Assembly: GCF_910588665.1 (NCBI RefSeq)
Contig: NZ_CAJUPR010000009.1
Span: 88,295 to 109,809 of the forward strand
Direction of reading: 5' to 3'
Length of the DNA: 21,515 nt
Origin: an uncultured Brachyspira sp.
GTDB taxonomy: Bacteria > Spirochaetota > Brachyspiria > Brachyspirales > Brachyspiraceae
Under the pieces are notes generated by a model that did not search any database, was not told the origin of the DNA, and was given only the letters and a program-made list of their open reading frames with translations. This document shows positions 15,198-21,515 of the stretch, piece by piece. The stretch's first letter is position 1. Every line of letters begins with the position of its first letter. A program made the position numbers and the translations under genes.

Positions 15198-15294
15198 AAT
15201 GATAATAATTTATTTTTTAAGTATGCTTATAATACTAATACAGCTATGCTTTTTATAATGAAAAACTATGCCTTAATTATATAGGTAATAAAAT

Positions 15295-15323
15295 TTGATT
15301 TTTGATTTTTTTTTTACTATACT
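15295..15323 (+). promoter_or_regulatory. Predicted promoter of the EF-G-like gene
   Basis: TTGATT (15295-15300) and TATACT (15318-15323) are 17 bases apart, the same boxes and spacing as the promoter at 10454. It predicts an unusually long leader of about 124 bases before the ATG at 15454. No strong hairpin was found in that leader, and nothing else was found between the terminator and this promoter. Confidence 0.4.
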
Positions 15324-15453
15324 TGAATTATCATGCATTGCTTAGTTTTCTATGAAACAGCTTATTCCTTAAGCTTTTTTAGAAACAAATCAAATAATAT
15401 AATAAATAATCTATTATATCAGAATATAACCTGTTATCAAAGGAGGAATGTCT

Positions 15454-17544
15454 ATGGGAAAAATTTACAGCCCAGAAAATATTCGTAATGTTGCGCTTTT
15501 AGGTCATGTAGGCAGCGGTAAAACTACTTTAAATGAAGCTCTGCTTTTTAGAGCTGATTGTATTGACAAGAAAGGTGAAATTGCAAGAGGGACTACTGTA
15601 AGCGATTATACAGATGAAGAAATCAAACAAAAAATGTCAATCCGCACTTCTTTAAGCTTTATAGAATGGAAAGATCATAAAATTAATCTGCTGGATATTC
15701 CCGGATCAGGAGATTTCAGCGGAGATATTAACCCTGCTTTGAGAGTGGCGGAATCATGCATTGTTGTAATAGATGCGGAATTCGCAATACAAATAGAAAC
15801 GGAAAAACATTGGCAGATGGCTAATAATTTCAGAAGACCCAGAATAATTTTTATTAATAAAATAGATAAAGAAATGGTTGATCATAAAGCTTTATTAGAA
15901 AAAATTGAAAATAATTTTAAAGAGCCTCCTGTAGTGCCTATACAAATACCTATGGGAAACGGAAAAGATTTTAAAGGTATAATAGATGTTATTTATCATA
16001 AAGCTTATTTCAGAGATGAAAAAGGTAAAATTGTGGAGGCGGAAATACCAGAAGAATATTATGATGAATACAGATCCACGCGCGACAGATTAAAAGAATT
16101 AGTATGCGAAGTTGATGACAGCCTTACTGAAAGATTTTTAGAAGGAGGAAAGTTCACAGACGAAGAATATATAGAAGCTTTAACAAAATCAATACTTCAA
16201 TATAAAGTTGTTCCTATTCTTTTCGGAACATCTGTAAAAGATATAGGAATGGGGGCTGTATTGGATACAATAATAAGATATATGCCTTCTCCTTCTTATG
16301 TTCCTGTTACAGACGGTACAGATCTTTTAACTAATAAGCCTTCTACAAGATCAATATCAGGCGACAATAATCCTTTTGCCGCATTTGTATTCAAAACCAC
16401 TATAGATCAATATGCTGGAAGAATATCCTTCTTTAAAATCCGTTCAGGAAGCATAAAGAGCGGAGACGAAATATATAATTCAAGAACTGGTAAAAAAGAA
16501 AAAGTTTCTCATATATATATGGCAAGAGGAAAAAAACAAATTGAAGCAGACACCATCACTTCAGGAGATATAGGAGTATTGGCAAAACTTTCAGACTGCA
16601 GAACAGCTGATACAATAAGCTCTCCAAGCTCTCCGTTTCAATTCCTTCCTCTTAAAATACCTCAGCCTATATACTTTACTGCGATAAAAATACTAAAAAA
16701 TGATATAAAAGCTCTTGAAGTCCTTGATACTATTTCTCAGGAGGATTTGACATTTAATGTAGAATATGACAGCGAAACTAAAGAAACTATAATAAAAGCT
16801 ATGGGATCTCTGCAGGTAAAATTGGCGCTGGACAGAGTAATATCTCTTACTAAAGCCGAAATAGAACAGAGTGTGCCGAGAGTAGCTTACAGAGAGACTA
16901 TAAGAAAGAAGGCGCAGGCACAGTACAGACATAAGAAACAATCGGGAGGAAACGGTCAGTTCGGAGAAGTTCATTTAGAATCCGAACCTCTTCCAAGAGA
17001 CGGAGGCTATGAGTTTATTAATGATATATTCGGAGGCTCCATACCTAAGCAGTATATACCTGGAGTTGAAAAAGGAATACAGGATGCAATGCTTCAGGGT
17101 CCTTTGGGAAAATATCCTATGGTTGATATAAAAGTAAGACTTTATGACGGCAAGTATCATGATGTGGATTCCAATGAATTATCATTCAGAATAGCAGGTT
17201 CAATGGCGGCTAAAGAATCATTTAAAAATGCAGGTCCCGTATTACTTGAACCTATTATGAAAGTTACAGTTTATGTGCCTGAAGAGTTCACAGGCTCTAT
17301 TATGAATGAACTTACTGGTAAAAGAGGAAAAATTTTAGGTATGGAAGAAGCATCTAATACCGTACAAATGATTAAAGCAGAAGTACCTCTTTCCGAAATG
17401 CTTACTTATTCTGCAGAAATGAAAGCATCTACTTCGGGAAGAGGCACTTTTGAAATGGAGCATTCCCACTATCAAGAACTTACAGGTCCTTTAGCCGATA
17501 AAGTTATAGAGGAAAGAAAGGTATTACTTGTAGGCGGTGAATAA
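15454..17544 (+). CDS. Elongation factor G-like GTPase (EF-G2 type)
   Basis: AGGAGG at 15441-15446 is seven bases from the ATG at 15454 but one base from the earlier ATG at 15448, so 15454 is taken (696 residues, normal EF-G length). GTPase motifs are G1 GHVGSGKT at 17-24, G3 DIPGS at 81-85 and G4 NKID at 135-138. Domains II, III, IV (QSGGNGQFGEV) and V (LLEPIMKVTV to the C-terminus) follow in normal order. G1 has GS instead of the DAGKT of canonical EF-G, and the catalytic histidine of DTPGH is Ser85; both are marks of the EF-G2 / EF-G-like branch. In Borrelia a second EF-G has been reported to act in ribosome recycling rather than translocation; whether this protein is that orthologue is not shown. 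The canonical fusA is not in the window. Confidence 0.88.
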   Translation: MGKIYSPENIRNVALLGHVGSGKTTLNEALLFRADCIDKKGEIARGTTVSDYTDEEIKQKMSIRTSLSFIEWKDHKINLLDIPGSGDFSGDINPALRVAESCIVVIDAEFAIQIETEKHWQMANNFRRPRIIFINKIDKEMVDHKALLEKIENNFKEPPVVPIQIPMGNGKDFKGIIDVIYHKAYFRDEKGKIVEAEIPEEYYDEYRSTRDRLKELVCEVDDSLTERFLEGGKFTDEEYIEALTKSILQYKVVPILFGTSVKDIGMGAVLDTIIRYMPSPSYVPVTDGTDLLTNKPSTRSISGDNNPFAAFVFKTTIDQYAGRISFFKIRSGSIKSGDEIYNSRTGKKEKVSHIYMARGKKQIEADTITSGDIGVLAKLSDCRTADTISSPSSPFQFLPLKIPQPIYFTAIKILKNDIKALEVLDTISQEDLTFNVEYDSETKETIIKAMGSLQVKLALDRVISLTKAEIEQSVPRVAYRETIRKKAQAQYRHKKQSGGNGQFGEVHLESEPLPRDGGYEFINDIFGGSIPKQYIPGVEKGIQDAMLQGPLGKYPMVDIKVRLYDGKYHDVDSNELSFRIAGSMAAKESFKNAGPVLLEPIMKVTVYVPEEFTGSIMNELTGKRGKILGMEEASNTVQMIKAEVPLSEMLTYSAEMKASTSGRGTFEMEHSHYQELTGPLADKVIEERKVLLVGGE

Positions 17545-17573
17545 AATAAGACTTAGTATATATAAAAATAAAG

Positions 17574-17602
17574 TTGATATTTTTCATATACTATAATATA
17601 AT
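17574..17602 (+). promoter_or_regulatory. Predicted promoter of the EIIA-zinc-ribbon gene
   Basis: TTGATA (17574-17579) and TATAAT (17597-17602) are 17 bases apart in the 88-base gap behind the EF-G-like gene. No terminator lies between, so read-through from upstream is also possible. Confidence 0.55.
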
Positions 17603-17632
17603 ATTATAATATGTATAAAATTAGGAGATTGT

Positions 17633-18451
17633 ATGCTCAAAATAATTGACAAAATCACAAAAGAACATGTATTTGAAGACTTGGAATCAAAAGACAAAGA
17701 ATCACTTTTTAGAGCGTTAAGTGAAAAAATCGCACCTATTGCTTCTGCATCTGCAGATGCTATATTCAATGCATTCAAAAAAAGAGAAGATGAATATACA
17801 ACTAATATAGGAAACGGTGTTGCAGTTCCTCATGGAAGAATACAAGATTACGGAAAAACAGACATATTTGTAGGTTTTCTGAAAGATGAAATTAACTATG
17901 ATTCTGATTCTGATGAAAAAAGCCCTGTTAAGCTTGTATTTGCAATACTTTCGGATATTGACAATCCGCAGGATTATCTTCTTAATCTTTCTCAAATTTT
18001 CTTTTTAGTTAATCAGAAAGAAATACTTGATAAAGTTATGGCTACCAAAAGCTACAGCGAATTATCTTCCGTTTTAGAATCTTTCAAAAAATTAGATGAA
18101 AAATTTGAAGCTGAAAAACAAATTAAATTTTTAATTGAACTTGAAAGAGCTGAAATACAAATTAAAGCTTATGAACTTTACAGTTCAACTCACTCTCAGC
18201 AAAAATCCGATGTTGTTTTAGAGGAGTATAAAAAATATAAAGATACTATATTAAGTAAAATTGATGTATCTGTTTTGGAAAATTACAAAAGAATCAAAGA
18301 AAATAAAGGCGAGGCTTTAGCTAAAATAGAAAATTACAAATGCAGCGCCTGCAATGTAGCCATACCTAAAATGACCGTTAATGAGGTTAGAAGACAAAAT
18401 CAAATTATTATGTGCTTCCACTGCGGAAGAATATTATTCACTACTGACTAA
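17633..18451 (+). CDS. PTS EIIA (PtsN-like) domain fused to coiled coil and zinc ribbon
   Basis: Residues 1 to about 150 form a PTS EIIA type 2 domain. The phosphorylatable His67 sits in GNGVAVPHGR, preceded by the usual KKREDEYTT helix end, as in nitrogen-PTS PtsN and fructose EIIA. From about 155 to 230 the sequence is charged and helical (probable coiled coil, with KFEAEKQIKFLIELERAE). The C-terminus is a zinc ribbon with CSAC (237-240) and CFHC (261-264), similar to the C4 ribbon of coiled-coil zf-RING_7 proteins. No other PTS component is encoded nearby, so regulation rather than sugar uptake is likely. The ATG follows AGGAG at good spacing. The next gene starts eight bases after the stop, so the two are coupled. 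Confidence 0.85.
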   Translation: MLKIIDKITKEHVFEDLESKDKESLFRALSEKIAPIASASADAIFNAFKKREDEYTTNIGNGVAVPHGRIQDYGKTDIFVGFLKDEINYDSDSDEKSPVKLVFAILSDIDNPQDYLLNLSQIFFLVNQKEILDKVMATKSYSELSSVLESFKKLDEKFEAEKQIKFLIELERAEIQIKAYELYSSTHSQQKSDVVLEEYKKYKDTILSKIDVSVLENYKRIKENKGEALAKIENYKCSACNVAIPKMTVNEVRRQNQIIMCFHCGRILFTTD

Positions 18452-18459
18452 TAAAAATA

Positions 18460-18867
18460 ATGATAAATAATTTATTAAAAATAGGAACAGCTAAAAGAAA
18501 TATATTGATAATGCTTCTTTTAGCTTTCCTTTATATTTCATGCTCACCGAATAAACCTAGCTCAATCATATCCGAGTTTTATAATTATCCTAATCCGTTT
18601 AATTCTAATAAAACAAATACCCAGTATAAAGCTTCTATAAGCAGAGGAGAAATTATAAGTGCAAAGCTTGAAATATATTCTCAAAACGGAGATTTAATAT
18701 ATTCAAAAGATATGATTATCACTAATAAAACCGCCGCTTATTGTATATGGTCAGGATTGGATAAAAACGGCAGATATCTTCCTTCAGCAGTTTACAGCGC
18801 TAAATTAATATTAAAAGACAATCAGGATTCCACATTTATTTCAGAGTTTAAAACATCCATAATATAA
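18460..18867 (+). CDS. Small lipoprotein with FlgD-Ig / YPNPFN-type domain
   Basis: The 135-residue product starts with a basic n-region, a hydrophobic core at 15-26 and the lipobox YISC with Cys28, so it should be a lipoprotein. The mature part begins with NYPNPFN and continues with the strands AKLEIYSQNGDLIYS, then WSGLDKNGRYLPSAVYSAKLIL. That order (YPNPF, strand-turn-strand, W.G.D..G..l..GvY) is the pattern of FlgD Ig-like domains and of the C-terminal sorting domains of type IX secretion. Here it makes up the whole protein. The ATG lies eight bases after the EIIA stop and has no ribosome site of its own, implying translational coupling. An imperfect hairpin follows at 18918. Confidence 0.75.
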   Translation: MINNLLKIGTAKRNILIMLLLAFLYISCSPNKPSSIISEFYNYPNPFNSNKTNTQYKASISRGEIISAKLEIYSQNGDLIYSKDMIITNKTAAYCIWSGLDKNGRYLPSAVYSAKLILKDNQDSTFISEFKTSII

Positions 18868-18917
18868 AAATTATTATTTTTTAATATTGTTAAGATTAAA
18901 TTATAAAAACTGTGAGC

Positions 18918-18942
18918 TTCTGACATTCTAAGAATGACAGAA
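18918..18942. repeat. Inverted repeat between convergent genes
   Basis: Twelve-base arms (TTCTGACATTCT and AGAATGACAGAA) with one mismatched pair surround a single base. It lies between the convergent lipoprotein and 373-residue genes. No T run follows directly on the plus strand; on the minus strand GTTTTTAT follows about eight bases later, so it may be a weak terminator or a small dispersed repeat. Confidence 0.5.
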
Positions 18943-18983
18943 CATTTAAGCAAACAATTTTTATTAGCAACAATAAAAAATAA

Positions 18984-20105
18984 TTAATTATAATTTTTTA
19001 TTTTTTCTATCCAAGAATTATAATCTTCATCGGATATTTCATCTAATATTTTCACATAAGGATTTAATTTTTGATGAGGTTTTGAAAAATAGCTTATATC
19101 CCATTTTATAGGTTTTGTCCACATTCCTTCGCTGTCCATAATTAATATATGAGTATTCTCTAAATCAGGTATTTCTTCAGGAGACATATCTCCGTATAAT
19201 ATCTTATTTAAATCCAATTTTCCATTTTCATCTTCCACATTATAAGATCCGTCTTTTTGAATAGCATATATAGTATAATACTGCTGATGAGCCTCAGTTT
19301 CTATTAATTCTTTTGGATGTTCCTTGCCTCTAGCTATATCATAAACGGTTTCATTAAACTCATAATTATCTACTCCGTATATTTTTAATAAATTTTTTTT
19401 ATATAATTCAGCCTCTAATAAAGTTATAAGATAATATCCATTGCTCATATCCGAAGCTTCTATATAAAAACCCCTTTGCATCTTAGGAGCAAGCACAAGA
19501 ATCTTAGTTTTACGGCATGCTTCGGCTCCTATATGTATATATGATAATGCAGGTATATAAGCCTCCAAATATTCCACATGATCTGTAAGTCCCAAATCTA
19601 TAAAATATTTTCTTAAATTCTGATTGGAGCATATTACAGTCATAACAGGCGCAATCATCATATCAATTCCAATAAACGCTTCTAAAGGCTTATAATCCAA
19701 TCTATACATAATATCCATATTTATATTGGCTATATCTTCTTCCGTAAGCTCATCTTCATCAACATTATAAAGCTGAGATGCATTTTCTATAAATCTGCAT
19801 GCATTATCTATATTTTTAAAAAATAAATTTATAATAGACCTGCCTATTTCATCATCTATTATATCTCTATGATGTATAATATGCCCTACAAAATTTGCCG
19901 CATAATATGATTTTAATATATCCATATCAGCCAGTTCAGAAGATACCGCTTTGCAAATATCCAATTCTTTATCATGATTATCCCTCAAATATTCTTTTAA
20001 TTTCAAAAACTTATCATTCTGAGATACAATTTTTTTATTTATTACCTCATCAATATTAGATTTCTCTTTAGTATAATCAATATATTCTTTTACTATGCTT
20101 TCCAT
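18984..20105 (-). CDS. Unrecognised 373-residue cytoplasmic protein
   Basis: I do not recognise this family. The protein has no signal peptide or membrane segment. The N-terminal half is helical and acidic and contains ANFVGHIIHHRDIIDDEIGR (residues 70-89), whose histidines and acidic residues could bind a metal. A central part with YIPALSYIHIGAEACRKTKILVLAP (near 183-207) looks like an alpha/beta core. The last third is rich in charged and aromatic residues (DSEGMWTKPIKWDISYFSKP). The ATG at 20105 has AGGAG ten bases upstream. It begins 39 bases after the stop of the DUF554 gene on the same strand and probably shares its transcript. Confidence 0.75.
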   Translation of the reverse strand: MESIVKEYIDYTKEKSNIDEVINKKIVSQNDKFLKLKEYLRDNHDKELDICKAVSSELADMDILKSYYAANFVGHIIHHRDIIDDEIGRSIINLFFKNIDNACRFIENASQLYNVDEDELTEEDIANINMDIMYRLDYKPLEAFIGIDMMIAPVMTVICSNQNLRKYFIDLGLTDHVEYLEAYIPALSYIHIGAEACRKTKILVLAPKMQRGFYIEASDMSNGYYLITLLEAELYKKNLLKIYGVDNYEFNETVYDIARGKEHPKELIETEAHQQYYTIYAIQKDGSYNVEDENGKLDLNKILYGDMSPEEIPDLENTHILIMDSEGMWTKPIKWDISYFSKPHQKLNPYVKILDEISDEDYNSWIEKIKNYN

Positions 20106-20144
20106 AAAATAATATCTCCTAACATTTTATATTTTAATATTATA

Positions 20145-20855
20145 TCATAAAAATTGAATATAAGGTATAAGAAAAACAAGCAGAACAGAATAAATTAATG
20201 CAGGAAGAAAATCTCCTGTCTTTATTTCAGCAATTTTTAACAAATTTATGCCTATCATAATAACAGTAGCGCCTCCTACAGCAGAAACCTCATTAAGCAT
20301 AGCCGCCGAAATATAAGACTCAAGAAAAGATGAGAGAAGCGTTAAAGATCCTTGATAAATAAATATGCTTATTGCAGAAAAAGCCACTCCTATTCCGTAA
20401 ACCGCCGACATAAATACGGCAACAAATCCGTCTATTATGCTTTTTGTAAATATTAAATCATATATGCCTTGAGTTCCAGCCTGAAAAGATCCAAGTACAG
20501 ACATAGAGCCAGAACAAAAAAGTATTGATGAAGTAACAAATCCTAAAGCAAAATTTCCTGAATTATCTTTAAAAGAAAATTTATTTTTAAAAAACTCTCC
20601 TAAATATTCTATTTTCTCTTCTATTTTGAAAAATGTACCTGTAACTCCTCCAAGCATTACAGATATTGCAAATATCAATATACGCTTAGTCATTACCGCC
20701 ATACTTATGCCTATTGTAAGAGATATAATTCCTGCAGCAGTAAATACAGAAACTTCATATTTTTCAGATAATTTATTTTTAAATATAAGTCCTATAATAG
20801 CTCCTATAAGAACAGATATCATATTAACAAAAACCGCTATCATTATAAAATCCAT
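20145..20855 (-). CDS. DUF554 family membrane protein (YqgA/YdfK-like)
   Basis: This 236-residue protein has about six to seven hydrophobic segments and the DUF554 pattern: an N-terminal VNMISVLIGAIIGLIFK, then AAGIISLTIGISMAV, then SSILFCSGSMSVLGSFQAG, and a C-terminal VGGATVIMIGINLL before a last membrane helix. The family is widespread, with an unknown transport-like function (E. coli YqgA). The start at 20855 lacks a ribosome site. An in-frame ATG at 20843 has GGA seven bases upstream and matches the usual family start better, so the true protein may be four residues shorter. It leads a probable two-gene unit with the 373-residue protein. Confidence 0.85.
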   Translation of the reverse strand: MDFIMIAVFVNMISVLIGAIIGLIFKNKLSEKYEVSVFTAAGIISLTIGISMAVMTKRILIFAISVMLGGVTGTFFKIEEKIEYLGEFFKNKFSFKDNSGNFALGFVTSSILFCSGSMSVLGSFQAGTQGIYDLIFTKSIIDGFVAVFMSAVYGIGVAFSAISIFIYQGSLTLLSSFLESYISAAMLNEVSAVGGATVIMIGINLLKIAEIKTGDFLPALIYSVLLVFLIPYIQFL

Positions 20856-20895
20856 ATAATTATTATAAATTAATTTTTTTCATCAGACAAAAAAT

Positions 20896-20924
20896 AATAT
20901 AATATTTATTTTCAATTTTATCAA
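20896..20924 (-). promoter_or_regulatory. Predicted promoter of the DUF554 gene pair
   Basis: On the minus strand TTGATA (20924-20919) and TATATT (20901-20896) are 17 bases apart; transcription would start near 20889, about 35-45 bases before the ATG. Confidence 0.55.
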
Positions 20925-20970
20925 TAGTATTTTTAATAAATTATATAAGTTATAGTTTTTTTATTATTGC

Positions 20971-21477
20971 TATTGCTATATGAGCTCCGCTTTTTTTTAT
21001 TTATTTTTCTATTTTTTATTATTCTATATTGCTGGGATTGTATTTTATTATTTGATTTATTTGTTCTTTTTTATGCAGATAAAAAAGAATCAAAAAAGCT
21101 GTTTACTTTTTGTCAAAAAGCAGAACAAAAACAATTACATTATTTAAAGATTATTTTTTATTGATGGTAAAGTTTTTATTGCTGTTATGTTCAATGACCG
21201 ATTTTTTTATTATTTTTATTATTGCTATGTGAGCTCCGCTTTTTTTATTTATTTTTCTATTTTTTATTATTCTATATTGCTGGGATTGTATTTTATTATT
21301 TGATTTATTTGTTCTTTTTTATGCAGATAAAAAAGAATCAAAAAAGCTGTTTACTTTTTGTCAAAAAGCAGAACAAAAACAATTACATTATTTAAAGATT
21401 ATTTTTTATTGATGGTAAAGTTTTTATTGCTGTTATGTTCAATGACCGATTTTTTTATTATTTTTATTATTGCTATG
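20971..21477. repeat. 249-bp tandem duplication, two copies plus start of a third
   Basis: Copy A (20971-21219, 249 bases) and copy B (21220-21467, 248 bases) are almost identical. They differ by one base before GAGCTCCGC and by one T in the run after it (eight versus seven). The first ten bases of a third copy follow at 21468-21477. Each unit contains the palindrome CTTTTTG-T-CAAAAAG (21106-21120 and 21354-21368). The open frames over the unit are hydrophobic, lack ribosome sites and are judged non-coding. The rest of 20925-21515 holds no gene. Confidence 0.92.
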
Positions 21478-21515
21478 CTCGAACTCGGCTGATTACGGCG
21501 GGTTTATAAATAATC

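Noticed and set aside
20967..21164. 65-codon open frame within the tandem repeat (MLLLYELRFF...)
   Set aside because: It has no ribosome site, consists of low-complexity Phe/Leu/Ile runs from T-rich DNA, and is not kept in frame in the second copy because of the one-base difference in the T run.

Overview
The window is very A+T-rich (about one quarter G+C by eye) with compact bacterial gene layout, sigma70-like TTGAtA/TATAAT promoters and strong AGGAG ribosome sites. Ankyrin-repeat proteins, a DUF285 (BspA-like) repeat protein, a full-length fused PurL, a second EF-G-like GTPase and short AT-rich intergenic regions together fit a Brachyspira-like spirochaete. This assignment is inference; no rRNA or tRNA gene is present to confirm it.

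Left part (1-5700). A DUF285 repeat protein runs off the left edge. Next, on the minus strand, comes an operon of ABC-2 ATPase, ABC-2 permease and a five-repeat ankyrin protein. A secreted HEAT-repeat protein (minus) and a membrane-anchored ankyrin protein (plus) diverge from a regulatory region with two perfect palindromes. A small zinc-ribbon protein (minus) and a secreted PepSY-like protein (plus) follow; the latter has a strong promoter and a clear terminator.

Middle (5700-10500). A 480-base gap holds a decayed Cof/HAD phosphatase fragment and a second frameshifted fragment. The large purL gene (purine synthesis) fills 6151-9894 on the minus strand. The 750 bases beyond it contain another stop-riddled coding remnant.

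Right-centre (10450-15200). This is the most interesting part. A promoter leads almost directly into a short open frame made of 13 copies of the tetranucleotide AAAC (coding for Lys-Gln-Thr-Asn repeats). The frame ends three bases before the ATG of a very AT-rich polytopic membrane protein resembling GT-C glycosyltransferases. Only the present repeat number (modulo 3) lets the leader frame reach the gene start, so this looks like a translational phase-variation switch on a surface-glycan gene. Behind it lies a truncated GT2 start, then a lipoprotein amidohydrolase of the YtcJ type with a good terminator.

Right part (15200-21515). An EF-G-like GTPase that lacks the switch II histidine is followed by a PTS EIIA domain fused to a coiled coil and a zinc ribbon, and by a coupled lipoprotein with a YPNPFN/FlgD-Ig-like domain. 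A DUF554 membrane protein and an unrecognised 373-residue protein form a minus-strand pair. The window ends in a 249-base tandem duplication without credible genes, stopping at an abrupt G+C-rich break. No CRISPR array, insertion sequence, prophage or RNA gene was seen.
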